DNA from: an uncultured Oscillospiraceae bacterium
GTDB lineage: Bacteria > Bacillota > Clostridia > Oscillospirales > Oscillospiraceae
NCBI GenBank assembly: GCA_950097245.1
Contig: CATNCS010000018.1
Location: 1-37,618 of the forward strand
Direction of reading: 5' to 3'
Length of the DNA stretch: 37,618 nucleotides
Position 1 is the first letter of the stretch. Every line of letters begins with the position of its first letter. The translations under genes were made by a program, and so were the position numbers. The notes beneath the pieces are model-generated. The model ran no database searches, had not been told where the DNA came from, and was given only the letters and a program-made list of their open reading frames with translations. Shown piece after piece: positions 7,291-15,594 of this stretch.

Positions 7291-9162
7291 ATGGAAGGAC
7301 AGCGTATTGCAAAGAAGGAAGGGGGCGGCGGCAAGCTGCCCTGGATCATCACCGGCTCGGTGGTGGGGGTGCTGGCGGCGGCCTACATCGGCACCTGCGC
7401 CTGGGCCTCCGGACGGGATGCCATCCTGCCCAACGTGTCGGTGGCGGGCATCGATGTCTCCAACATGACGGTGGAGCAGGCCAGGGATACGGTGCAGTCT
7501 GCCCTGGACCGGCAGAGCGGCGATGTGAAGCTGGAAGTGGTTGTGGGAGACCAGGGGGGCATCAGCGCCCGGCTGATGGCCGCCGATGTGGACATAGATG
7601 CCGGCCAGAGCGCCCAAAATGCCCTGGAGATCAGCCACGGGAACTTTTTTGCCGGCGGGCCCCAGCTGGTGGGCCACATGATGGGCATGTCCAGCGAGAC
7701 GCCCCTGGTGATTCCGGAGAACGACCCGGCTGTGAAGGAGATGCTGGACGACCTGGCCCGGCAGACGGCCGCCAGCAGCGAGAACTCCGGGTATGAGATC
7801 GACGGAGAGCAGCTGACAATGGTCAAGGGCGCCCCCATCCTCACCGTGGACTGGGGACGGGCGGAGGAGAAGGTCAGAGACACCCTCCAGCAGGAGCTCC
7901 GGGCCCGCTTCCGCCAGGAGGAGGGCATTGAGATGAGGGTGCAGCTCCAGGCATCTCAAAGCCAGAACAAGGACCCGGACTTTGAGGCCATCCACCGGGA
8001 GGTGTACACCGAGGCCAAGGACGCCTCTCTGGACCTGGAGTCCATGGAGATCACCGACCACGCGGTGGGGATGGACTTCGACGTTCAGACCCTGAAGACC
8101 GCCTACCAGAAGGCCGGAAGCGGCGAGACCGTCTCCGTCCCCCTGACCATCACCCGGCCCAAGGTGACCAAGGAGGACCTGGGGGGCCAGCTGTTCAAGG
8201 ACCTGCTGGGGGAGGGCACCACCCGGGTGTCCGGCTCCGCCAACCGGAAGAGCAACGTGAAGCTGGCCGCCGAGGCCTGCAACGAGAAGATCCTCCTGCC
8301 CGGGGAGGAGTTCTCCTACAACAGCACCACCGGCAGCCGCACCGCCGACAAGGGCTACAAGAACGCCCCCATCTACCAGCAGGGCCAGTCGGTGGACGAC
8401 ATCGGCGGCGGCATCTGCCAGACCTCCTCTACCATCTACTACGCCGTCCTCCACACCAATTTGGAGGTGGTGGAGCGCCACTGCCACCAGTTCAACACCG
8501 GCTATGTGGACCCCGGCATGGATGCTACCGTCTTCTTTGGCAGCCTGGATTTCCGCTTTAGGAACAGCACTGACTACCCCATTAAGATCGTCACCAGCAG
8601 CTATGATTCCAACGGAAACCGGTACCTGAACGTGAAAATCTACGGCACCAACCCGGAGGGAGTTTACGCCGTGCCTAAGAGCAGTACCTTTGACCGGGTG
8701 ACCCCTACCACCGCCTATGTCGCCGACCCCAGCGTACCTCAAGGCACTCTGGTAAAAGACCGCCAGCAGAACGCTTACACCGGCCTCAGCGCCCGCACCT
8801 ACCGTTATGTCTACGATAAAGACGGCAATGAAATCGCCAAGCAGGACATGGGAGCCAGCAAGTATAAGATGCGGCCCACCACCTATCACTACAACCCCGC
8901 CGACGGCGATCCCTCCACCTGGGTGAACGGCCAGCCCGGCACTACCACCGATCCTGGCGCTGCCGTCGATCCGGGTACGACCACCACCCCACCCACAGAT
9001 CCGGGTACAACAACTCCTCCAGTTGACCCTGGCACCACCACCCCTCCTATGGACCCGGGAACTACTGTACCCCCCATCGATCCAGGAACCACCGATCCGG
9101 TAACACCGCCCTCCGCTGACACCGGGATTGCACCCGTCGACCCCGGCCAGATGGCAGGCTGA
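7291..9162 (+). CDS. VanW-family cell-wall protein with PGTT-repeat tail
   Basis: This 623-residue protein is anchored by a single N-terminal membrane segment (about 17-40) with a short basic cytoplasmic end. The extracellular part has peptidoglycan-binding-4-type modules (about 45-300) and a VanW domain (about 320-435; EEFSYNSTTGSRTADKGYK, GGGICQTSSTIYYAVL, HQFNTGYVDPGMDATVFF). The tail from about 545 is a degenerate repeat of DPGTT/PP units, likely a wall-spanning spacer (bases about 8935-9130). VanW domains occur in many Gram-positives without vancomycin resistance; none of the van resistance enzymes are here. The ATG at 7291 follows GGGAGG. A WalR-like box upstream supports a wall-homeostasis role. 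A strong terminator follows. Confidence 0.85.
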   Translation: MEGQRIAKKEGGGGKLPWIITGSVVGVLAAAYIGTCAWASGRDAILPNVSVAGIDVSNMTVEQARDTVQSALDRQSGDVKLEVVVGDQGGISARLMAADVDIDAGQSAQNALEISHGNFFAGGPQLVGHMMGMSSETPLVIPENDPAVKEMLDDLARQTAASSENSGYEIDGEQLTMVKGAPILTVDWGRAEEKVRDTLQQELRARFRQEEGIEMRVQLQASQSQNKDPDFEAIHREVYTEAKDASLDLESMEITDHAVGMDFDVQTLKTAYQKAGSGETVSVPLTITRPKVTKEDLGGQLFKDLLGEGTTRVSGSANRKSNVKLAAEACNEKILLPGEEFSYNSTTGSRTADKGYKNAPIYQQGQSVDDIGGGICQTSSTIYYAVLHTNLEVVERHCHQFNTGYVDPGMDATVFFGSLDFRFRNSTDYPIKIVTSSYDSNGNRYLNVKIYGTNPEGVYAVPKSSTFDRVTPTTAYVADPSVPQGTLVKDRQQNAYTGLSARTYRYVYDKDGNEIAKQDMGASKYKMRPTTYHYNPADGDPSTWVNGQPGTTTDPGAAVDPGTTTTPPTDPGTTTPPVDPGTTTPPMDPGTTVPPIDPGTTDPVTPPSADTGIAPVDPGQMAG

Positions 9163-9172
9163 ACCTGGCAGT

Positions 9173-9203
9173 AGTTCCCGCCCCGGTTGGGGCGGGAACT
9201 TTT
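9173..9203 (+). terminator. Terminator after the VanW gene
   Basis: AGTTCCCGCCCC and GGGGCGGGAACT arms around a four-base loop, followed by TTT. It lies just before the ribosome site of the next gene, so some read-through into the DUF2461 gene is likely. Confidence 0.75.
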
Positions 9204-9220
9204 AGAAAGAAGGAATCTCT

Positions 9221-9898
9221 ATGTTTCAAGGCTACACGCAGGGCGCCATCGACTTTCTGTGGGGGTTGGCCCTGAACAACGAGCGGTCCTGGTTTCAGGA
9301 CCACAGGCAGGAGTTCGTCGATCTGGTGGACCGGCCCACCCGGGAGCTGGCCGGGCAGCTCCTGGACGAGATGACGGACCTGTACCCCGGGCTGGGCCTG
9401 GAGCTGAAGGTGAGCCGCATCTACCGGGACGCCCGGCGGCTCTTCGGCCGGGGGCCCTACAAGGACCACCTGTGGTTCTCCCTGCGCAGGCCGGGGGAGC
9501 ACGACGGGCAGATCCCCTGCTTCTGGTTTGAGATCGCCGCCGACCGCTACGGCTACGGCATGGGCTGCTGGGAGATGCCCCCCGCCGTCATGGCCAGGCT
9601 CCGCGCCCGCATCGACCGGGACCCCAAGCCCATTGAAAGGCTGGCCCGGGCAGTGAAAAAGCGGGGGGAGTTCACCCTGGAGGGCCGGGAGTACAAGCGC
9701 CCCAAGGGGGACCCCGGCCCCCTGCTCTACCCCTGGTACAACCGGAAGGGCATCGGCTTCACCTGCGAGCGCAACTGCGAGGGCATCTTCTTTACCCCGG
9801 AGCTGGCCGGCCAGGTGCTGGAGGGGTGGAAGTCCCTGGTGCCCCAGTACCGGCTGCTGTGCGCCCTGCCCGGCGACCCCGAGCCGGAGACCGAATAA
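9221..9898 (+). CDS. DUF2461 family protein
   Basis: This 225-residue soluble protein matches the DUF2461 family (TIGR02453 type). Recognisable features are the N-terminal DFLWGLALNNERSWFQDHRQEF, the SRIYRDARRLFGRGPYKDHLWF core with its basic residues, and FWFEIAADRYGYGMG. No biochemical function is established for the family. A promoter of its own is not evident; the terminator at 9173-9203 lies between it and the VanW gene. The start is supported by AAGAAGGA eight bases upstream. It is followed directly by a good intrinsic terminator, so it is effectively a single-gene unit. Confidence 0.85.
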   Translation: MFQGYTQGAIDFLWGLALNNERSWFQDHRQEFVDLVDRPTRELAGQLLDEMTDLYPGLGLELKVSRIYRDARRLFGRGPYKDHLWFSLRRPGEHDGQIPCFWFEIAADRYGYGMGCWEMPPAVMARLRARIDRDPKPIERLARAVKKRGEFTLEGREYKRPKGDPGPLLYPWYNRKGIGFTCERNCEGIFFTPELAGQVLEGWKSLVPQYRLLCALPGDPEPETE

Positions 9899-9904
9899 GG
9901 GACG

Positions 9905-9938
9905 GCCCTGGAGGATAAAACCTCCAGGGGCGATTTTT
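9905..9938 (+). terminator. Terminator after the DUF2461 gene
   Basis: GCCCTGGAGG and CCTCCAGGGGC arms with an AT-rich loop, followed by GATTTTT. Confidence 0.8.
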
Positions 9939-10014
9939 GCAGGATTGTCCCGCCGGCTATTCAAAATGTAAAAAAAGGAGCTCTATATTTGTTGAAAAAA
10001 ACGAACAAAAAAGC

Positions 10015-10043
10015 TTGACAGGATTGCGCTAGTGTGGTAAATT
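10015..10043 (+). promoter_or_regulatory. Strong promoter of an orphan transcription unit
   Basis: Consensus TTGACA at 10015-10020, 17 bases, TAAATT at 10038-10043. It drives the interval to 10482, which holds no convincing long gene. Confidence 0.7.
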
Positions 10044-10049
10044 ATAACC

Positions 10050-10482
10050 AAGCAAAGGAAAGGTGAGTCCAATGTACAAGTAAGTGTCCCAGCAGCTGAA
10101 ACCGTATGTTTGGTCAAATCATTCTGTGTTAAAATATTCCATCGGCCTTGAGAGGGAGCCAAGGAGAGAAAAGCTTCAGGATTTCTTAAAGTTCAGATCT
10201 CCAAATGACCGGAAGACATCGGGGTTCAGCCAGCGCAAAGCCCAGCCTGAAAGGCAAGCAGGAAAGTGATCCGACCAAGGGCCTCACATATGAGGAGTTA
10301 GGCCGTAATAATGGCAACAAAATGGTGGTCGCGGAAGAGCTGGAGGATTGCCGGAGGGAATGAGGCGGAGCGTATCCAATAGAAACGGAGGTAGCCATAT
10401 GATGTTAGATAATAAGACAGAACAGGAATGACCCTTGACTGTAACGGATTACGAAACGGACAGTCAAGGGTCATTTCTTTTT
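10050..10482 (+). other. Orphan transcription unit, no long ORF (RNA or decayed gene)
   Basis: About 430 bases, more AT-rich than the surroundings, run from a consensus promoter to a perfect terminator. A good ribosome site (AAAGGAAAGGTGAG) leads only to ATG TAC AAG TAA at 10072-10083. Beyond that stop the same frame stays open to 10269, and another frame (ATG 10205) is open to 10363. A third short frame at 10399-10431 (MMLDNKTEQE) has a GGAGG eight bases upstream. None resembles a protein I know. It could be a structured RNA, a leader of short peptides, or a small mobile-element gene broken by nonsense and frameshift changes. I cannot decide between these from sequence alone. Confidence 0.45.
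10427..10482 (+). terminator. Perfect 15-16-bp intrinsic terminator
   Basis: AATGACCCTTGACTGT (10427-10442) pairs with ACAGTCAAGGGTCATT (10460-10475), followed by TCTTTTTTG. It closes the orphan unit upstream of clpB. Confidence 0.85.
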
Positions 10483-10489
10483 TGTTTTT

Positions 10490-10513
10490 AAGCGGCCGAG
10501 GGGCCGTTTTTTT
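10490..10513 (+). terminator. Second, tandem terminator before clpB
   Basis: CGGCC and GGCCG arms with a short loop and seven T. Together with the previous hairpin it isolates clpB from upstream transcription. Confidence 0.7.
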
Positions 10514-10539
10514 GTGTCCTCGGGACAGAAAAATTTGGA

Positions 10540-10566
10540 TTAGCACTCAAGCGGGTAGAGTGCTAA
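10540..10566. promoter_or_regulatory. CIRCE operator (HrcA site) of clpB
   Basis: TTAGCACTC at 10540-10548, nine bases, GAGTGCTAA at 10558-10566: a perfect match to the CIRCE inverted repeat. HrcA bound here represses heat-shock genes. A TATACT -10-like element lies downstream at 10607-10612. The clpB start is 87 bases past the operator. Confidence 0.95.
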
Positions 10567-10653
10567 AAATTCACACTCTGTTCATGAAATTCCCCGCGCG
10601 ATGGCCTATACTACAACCATACCGCAGGCTGTTCCATGAAAGGAGTGCTAATT

Positions 10654-13248
10654 ATGAACATGAATCAGTTTACGCAGAAGTCCCTGGCCGCCATTCAGGG
10701 GGCCCAGGATATCGCCCTGGAGCACGGCAACCAGCAGATTGAGCAGCCCCACCTGCTGCTGGCCCTGGTGGGGGACGGGGAGGGCTTCATCCCCCAGCTC
10801 CTCACAGCCATGGGCATGACTGTCCCCAGCTTTGAGGCGGCGGTGCGGGCCGAGGTGGATAAGCTGCCCAAGGTGTCCGGCTCCGGCCGGGAGAGCGGCA
10901 AGGTGTATGTCTCCCAGGATGTGGACCGGGCCCTCCAGGGGGCCGAGCGGGAGGCCCAGGCCATGAAGGACGAGTACATCTCAGTGGAGCACATCCTCCT
11001 GGGTCTGCTGGCCCACCCCAACGCTGCCCTGAAGGAGCTGTTCCGCACCTACCGCCTGGAGAAGGAGGCGGTGATGCAGGCCCTGGCCCAGGTGCGGGGG
11101 AGCCAGCGGGTCACCTCCGACAACCCGGAGGAGACCTACAACGCCCTGAAAAAGTACGGCTCCGACCTGGTGGAGCGGGCCCGGCACAACAAGCTGGACC
11201 CGGTCATCGGCCGGGACGACGAGATTCGCAACGTCATCCGCATCCTGTCCCGCAAGACCAAGAATAACCCCGTCCTCATCGGCGAGCCCGGCGTGGGCAA
11301 GACGGCCATCGCCGAGGGGCTGGCCCAGCGGATTGTCAAGGGGGACGTGCCCGCCTCCCTGAAGGACAAGACCATTTTCTCTTTGGACATGGGGGCCCTG
11401 ATTGCCGGGGCCAAGTACCGGGGGGAGTTTGAGGAGCGGCTGAAGGCCGTCCTCAACGAGGTGAAGAAGTCGGAGGGGCGGATTATCCTCTTCATCGACG
11501 AGCTCCACACCATCGTGGGCGCCGGCAAGACCGAGGGCTCCATGGACGCGGGCAATCTGCTCAAGCCCCTGCTGGCCCGTGGGGAGCTGCACTGCATCGG
11601 GGCCACCACCCTCAACGAGTACCGGCAGTATATCGAGAAGGACGCCGCCCTGGAGCGGCGGTTCCAGCCCGTCATAGTCAACGAGCCCTCGGTGGAGGAC
11701 GCCATCGCCATCCTCCGGGGTCTGAAGGAGCGGTACGAGGTGTACCACGGGGTGAAGATCACCGACGGGGCCATCATCGCCGCCGCCACACTGTCCAACC
11801 GGTATATCTCTGACCGCTTCCTCCCCGACAAGGCCATCGACCTGGTGGACGAGGCCTGCGCCATGATCCGCACCGAGATGGACTCCATGCCCACCGAGCT
11901 GGACGTCATCCAGCGGAAGATCATCCAGCACGAGATTGAGGAGGCGGCGCTGAAAAAGGAGACCGACAAGCTGTCCCAGGAGCACCTGGCGGAGATTCAA
12001 AAGGAGCTGTCCGACATGCGGGACGACTTCAACGCCAAGAAGGCCCAGTGGGACAACGAGAAGGGGGCCATCGGCAAGGTACAAAAGCTGCGGGAGGACC
12101 TGGAAGCGGCCAATGCCGCCCTGGAGAAGGCCCAGCGGGAGTACGACCTGGAGAAGGCCGCCGAGCTGCAATACGGCCGCATCCCGGAGCTGCGCCGCGC
12201 CCTGGAGGCGGAGGAGTCCATCGCCAACGAGAGCAAGGCCCGCTCCCTCCTCCGGGACAAGGTGACCGAGGAGGAGATCGCCCGGATCATCGAGCGGTGG
12301 ACGGGCATCCCGGTAGCCCGGCTGATGGAGGGGGAGCGGGAGAAGCTGCTCCACCTGGAGGGCATCCTCCACAGGCGGGTGGTGGGCCAGGACGAGGCCG
12401 TCCGGCTGGTGAGCGAGGCGATTTTGAGAAGCCGCGCCGGCATCGCCGACCCCGACAAGCCCATCGGCTCCTTCCTCTTCCTGGGGCCCACCGGCGTGGG
12501 CAAGACCGAGCTGGCCAAGACTCTAGCCGAGGCCCTCTTCGACAGCGAGAAGAACCTGGTGCGCATCGACATGAGTGAGTATATGGAAAAATTCTCCGTC
12601 TCCCGGCTCATCGGGGCGCCTCCGGGGTATGTGGGCTATGAGGAGGGTGGCCAGCTCACCGAGGCGGTCAGGAGAAAGCCTTACAGTGTCGTCCTCTTCG
12701 ACGAGGTGGAGAAGGCCCACCCGGACGTGTTCAACGTGCTGCTCCAGGTGTTGGACGACGGCCGGATTACAGATAGTCAAGGCCGGACGGTGGACTTTAA
12801 AAACACCATCCTCATTCTCACCTCCAACCTGGGCAGTCAGGCCCTGCTGGACGGCATCGGTCCCGACGGGGATATCAGCGAGGAGGCCCGGAACCAGGTG
12901 AGCGAGCTGCTCAAGCGGTCCTTCCGGCCCGAGTTCCTCAACCGGCTGGACGAGATCGTCTTCTACAAGCCGCTGACCAAAGAGAACATCACCCACATCA
13001 TCGACCTGCTGGTGGAGGGGCTGAACCGGCGGCTGGCCGACAAGCAGCTCACCGTCACCCTCACCCCCGCCGCCAAGGAGAATGTCATTGAGGCGGCCTA
13101 CGACCCCGTCTACGGGGCCCGGCCCCTGCGCCGCTACCTCCAGCACACGGTGGAGACCCTCATCGGCCGGAAGATCATCGCCGACCAGGTGGAATCGGGC
13201 GCGGCGCTGACGGTAGATGTGCAGGACGGGGAGCTGGCAGTCCTCTAA
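10654..13248 (+). CDS. clpB: ATP-dependent disaggregase ClpB
   Basis: This 864-residue Hsp100 hexameric disaggregase works with DnaK/DnaJ/GrpE to solubilise aggregates in the cytoplasm. In order it has the Clp N domain (1-145, two repeats), NBD1 with Walker A GEPGVGKT at about 210 and Walker B ILFIDELH, the long coiled-coil M-domain (about 405-530) that separates ClpB from ClpA/ClpC, NBD2 with Walker A GPTGVGKT at about 611 and Walker [14 protein letters not shown], and sensor-2 GARPLRR. I take ATG 10654 ([11 protein letters not shown]) because AAGGAG lies at the right distance; an ATG at 10636 in the same frame has no ribosome site. It has its own CIRCE-controlled promoter. Confidence 0.97.
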   Translation: MNMNQFTQKSLAAIQGAQDIALEHGNQQIEQPHLLLALVGDGEGFIPQLLTAMGMTVPSFEAAVRAEVDKLPKVSGSGRESGKVYVSQDVDRALQGAEREAQAMKDEYISVEHILLGLLAHPNAALKELFRTYRLEKEAVMQALAQVRGSQRVTSDNPEETYNALKKYGSDLVERARHNKLDPVIGRDDEIRNVIRILSRKTKNNPVLIGEPGVGKTAIAEGLAQRIVKGDVPASLKDKTIFSLDMGALIAGAKYRGEFEERLKAVLNEVKKSEGRIILFIDELHTIVGAGKTEGSMDAGNLLKPLLARGELHCIGATTLNEYRQYIEKDAALERRFQPVIVNEPSVEDAIAILRGLKERYEVYHGVKITDGAIIAAATLSNRYISDRFLPDKAIDLVDEACAMIRTEMDSMPTELDVIQRKIIQHEIEEAALKKETDKLSQEHLAEIQKELSDMRDDFNAKKAQWDNEKGAIGKVQKLREDLEAANAALEKAQREYDLEKAAELQYGRIPELRRALEAEESIANESKARSLLRDKVTEEEIARIIERWTGIPVARLMEGEREKLLHLEGILHRRVVGQDEAVRLVSEAILRSRAGIADPDKPIGSFLFLGPTGVGKTELAKTLAEALFDSEKNLVRIDMSEYMEKFSVSRLIGAPPGYVGYEEGGQLTEAVRRKPYSVVLFDEVEKAHPDVFNVLLQVLDDGRITDSQGRTVDFKNTILILTSNLGSQALLDGIGPDGDISEEARNQVSELLKRSFRPEFLNRLDEIVFYKPLTKENITHIIDLLVEGLNRRLADKQLTVTLTPAAKENVIEAAYDPVYGARPLRRYLQHTVETLIGRKIIADQVESGAALTVDVQDGELAVL

Positions 13249-13258
13249 AGAATGGAGC

Positions 13259-13287
13259 TTGACTTTTCTCCCGGCTGGTGATATGAT
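13259..13287 (+). promoter_or_regulatory. Promoter of the thrS T-box leader
   Basis: TTGACT at 13259-13264, 17 bases, TATGAT at 13282-13287, starting 11 bases after the clpB stop. Transcription start predicted near 13294. Confidence 0.75.
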
Positions 13288-13293
13288 GTCACC

Positions 13294-13518
13294 GTCAAAA
13301 TGGCTTTGACGGAGAAGAGGTTCGCAAAAGCACCCAGAGAGGGGCGTCCTGTGCTGAAAACGCCCTGTGTGACAGCGGGCCGGTACCACTCCGGAGCCGC
13401 CCGGGATGACCGGGCCGGGGCCTCCCGTTACAGAGGACACAAGCGGCGGTCTGTGGACCGCAAGCAGGGTGGAACCGTGGAGATTTCTTCACCCCTGGAT
13501 TTGCAGGGGTGATTTTTT
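13294..13518 (+). ncRNA. T-box riboswitch, threonine-specific
   Basis: This leader of about 225 bases precedes thrS. The diagnostic T-box AGGGTGGAACCGTGG lies at 13466-13480. It is followed by the competing terminator CACCCCTG-6 nt-CAGGGGTG-ATTTTTT (13490-13518). An ACC threonine codon at 13385-13387, in GGTACCACT on the 3' side of the stem I region, is the probable specifier, matching the downstream synthetase. Uncharged tRNA-Thr pairing at the specifier and T-box would favour the antiterminator and raise thrS expression. Stem I as a whole was read by eye, not folded. Confidence 0.9.
13490..13518 (+). terminator. T-box-controlled terminator
   Basis: Eight-base-pair stem CACCCCTG/CAGGGGTG with ATTTTTT, overlapped by the antiterminator alternative that uses the T-box. 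Confidence 0.85.
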
Positions 13519-13525
13519 ATCCCCT

Positions 13526-13612
13526 GTAGGGGGCGGCGCCCTCGCCGCCCCGCATTTATCAGGCATCAAGCTATATTATTACATACGGGCCGCCGAGGGC
13601 GGCGGCCCCTAC
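13526..13612. repeat. Palindromic repeat family 1, copy 2, in the thrS leader
   Basis: GTAGGGGGCGGCG...CGGCGGCCCCTAC, 87 bp. Each arm holds a GGCGGCG-type hairpin and an AT-rich loop of about 40 bases separates them. It sits between the T-box terminator and the ribosome site GGGAGG, so it is part of the read-through thrS mRNA. Confidence 0.75.
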
Positions 13613-13628
13613 GGGAGGTAACAACATC

Positions 13629-15386
13629 ATGTCCGAAGAAAATCTGTACACCTTCGAAAATCCTGAATATCGCAGGACCTACTGGCACACCTGCTCCCAC
13701 GTGATGGCCCAGGCGGTGAAGCGCCTGTGGCCCGAGGTGAAGCTGGCCATCGGCCCCTCCATCGACGAGGGCTGGTACTACGACATGGACGCCCCCTTCG
13801 CCTTCACCCCCGAGCACCTGGAGCAGATTGAGGGGGAGATGCGGAAGATCTGCAAGGAGAAGCTGAAGCTGGAGCGGTTCGAGCTGCCCCGGGACGAGGC
13901 CCTCAAGTTCATGGAGGAGCGGGACGAGAAGTACAAGGTGGAGCTCATCAACGATCTGCCCGAGGGGGAGACCATCTCCTTCTACAGGCAGGGCGAGTTC
14001 ACCGACCTGTGTGCCGGCCCCCACCTGGACTCCACCGGGCGGATCAAGGGTAACGCCATCAAGCTCACCGCCTGCAACGCCGCCTACTGGCGGGGGGACT
14101 CCAGCCGGGAGACCCTCCAGCGCATCTACGGCATCGCCTTCCCCAGGAAGGACGAGCTGGACGAGTATCTGGCCCGGATTGAGGAGGCCAAGAAGCGGGA
14201 CCACCGCCGCCTGGGCAAGGAGCTGGGGCTGTTTATGCTCCGGGACGAGGGGCCCGGCTTCCCCTTCTTCCTGCCCAAGGGCATGACCCTGAAAAACACC
14301 CTGCTGGATTACTGGCGGAAGGTCCACAAGAAGTACGGCTATGTGGAGATATCCACTCCTATCATGCTCAACCGGCAGCTGTGGGAGCGGTCGGGCCACT
14401 GGGACCACTACAAGAACAACATGTACACCACCGTCATCGACGACGTGGACTTCGCGGTAAAGCCCATGAACTGCCCCGGCGGGATGCTGGTCTATGCCAG
14501 CGAGCCGCACTCCTACAAGGAGCTGCCCCTGCGGGTGGGGGAGATCGGGCTGGTCCACCGCCACGAGCTGTCCGGGGCCCTCCACGGCCTGTTCCGGGTG
14601 CGCTGCTTCAACCAGGACGACGCCCATGTGTTCATGACCCGGGACCAGATGCAGGACGTGATTCAGGAGACCGTCCGCCTCTTTGACGAGGTCTACTCCG
14701 TCTTCGGCCTGAGCTACACCATCGAGCTTTCCACCATGCCCGAGGACCACATCGGTACCGTGGAGGAGTGGGAGCGGAACCAGGACATCCTGAAGGCCGC
14801 CATCACCGCCATGGGCAAGGACTTTGTCATCAACGAGGGGGACGGGGCGTTCTACGGCCCCAAGCTGGACTTCCACCTGGCCGACTCCCTGGGCCGGACC
14901 TGGCAGTGCGGCACCATCCAGCTGGACTCCCAGCTGCCCGAGCGCTTCGAGCTGGAGTACACCGGCGAGGACGGGGAGAAGCACCGCCCTGTTATGATCC
15001 ACCGGGTGGTGCTGGGGTCTATCGAGCGGTTTATCGGCGTCATCACCGAGCACTTCGCCGGGGCCTTCCCCGCCTGGCTGGCCCCCGTCCAGGTGAAGCT
15101 GCTCCCCGTCACCGACCGGGCCGCGGAGTATGCGGAAAACATTGCCGGCCAGCTGGACAGCCAGGGCTTCCGGGTAGAGGTGGACGGCCGCAACGAGAAA
15201 ATCGGCAAGAAGATCCGGGAGGCCACCCTGGAGAAGATCCCCTATATGCTGGTGGTGGGCGACCGGGACATGGAGAATGGCACCGTCTCCGTCCGGCACC
15301 GCTCCGGCGAGGACCTGGGGGCCATGACCCTGGACCAGTTCGCCGCCCTGCTGGGGGACGAGGTCAAGGAAATGACCATCAAATGA
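13629..15386 (+). CDS. thrS: Threonyl-tRNA synthetase, short form without TGS domain
   Basis: Charges tRNA-Thr. The protein has 585 residues against about 640 for the full-length enzyme. It starts directly at the N2 editing domain (HTCSHVMAQA, the HxxxH editing-site pair, near residue 22) and lacks the N-terminal TGS domain. The class II core follows (about 210-480) with KPMNCPGGM supplying the zinc cysteine, RVRCFNQDDAHVF (motif 2) and RPVMIHRVVLGSIERF (motif 3). The anticodon-binding domain is at about 490-585. ATG 13629 follows GGGAGGTAAC; no in-frame extension upstream could encode TGS. Expression is governed by the T-box leader. Confidence 0.96.
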   Translation: MSEENLYTFENPEYRRTYWHTCSHVMAQAVKRLWPEVKLAIGPSIDEGWYYDMDAPFAFTPEHLEQIEGEMRKICKEKLKLERFELPRDEALKFMEERDEKYKVELINDLPEGETISFYRQGEFTDLCAGPHLDSTGRIKGNAIKLTACNAAYWRGDSSRETLQRIYGIAFPRKDELDEYLARIEEAKKRDHRRLGKELGLFMLRDEGPGFPFFLPKGMTLKNTLLDYWRKVHKKYGYVEISTPIMLNRQLWERSGHWDHYKNNMYTTVIDDVDFAVKPMNCPGGMLVYASEPHSYKELPLRVGEIGLVHRHELSGALHGLFRVRCFNQDDAHVFMTRDQMQDVIQETVRLFDEVYSVFGLSYTIELSTMPEDHIGTVEEWERNQDILKAAITAMGKDFVINEGDGAFYGPKLDFHLADSLGRTWQCGTIQLDSQLPERFELEYTGEDGEKHRPVMIHRVVLGSIERFIGVITEHFAGAFPAWLAPVQVKLLPVTDRAAEYAENIAGQLDSQGFRVEVDGRNEKIGKKIREATLEKIPYMLVVGDRDMENGTVSVRHRSGEDLGAMTLDQFAALLGDEVKEMTIK

Positions 15387-15431
15387 GCGCAAACACCCTC
15401 CTTGCCTTAAGTTAAGCCCAAAATCCCACGA

Positions 15432-15472
15432 AAAAAGCTCCCCCCTCTTGCGCCAAACGGTCAAGAGGGGGG
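15432..15472. terminator. Hairpin after thrS
   Basis: CCCCCCTCTTG and CAAGAGGGGGG arms (15440-15450, 15462-15472). The T-run is strong on the reverse strand (AGCTTTTTT) and weak on the forward strand (ATCTTCTGCTTTTC). It probably ends thrS transcription but is better shaped to stop antisense transcription coming from the flippase gene. Confidence 0.6.
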
Positions 15473-15594
15473 AATCTTCTGCTTTTCAGTTGTGTGCAGA
15501 TAGCCCCATTATAGTACAACCCCTTCCGCAGTGCAACCAAAAATGGATAAATCTCCCTCCTCCCGAATAGAGTGTCAGGAGAGGGGGGATATTT

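Noticed and set aside
7291-9162. Vancomycin resistance gene
   Set aside because: VanW domains are common wall proteins; no vanH/A/X-type genes are nearby, so resistance is not implied.
10084-10269. 61-codon GTG-started frame as a gene
   Set aside because: The nearest ribosome site serves an ATG four codons earlier that hits a stop at once, the composition is unlike a known family, and other short frames overlap it.
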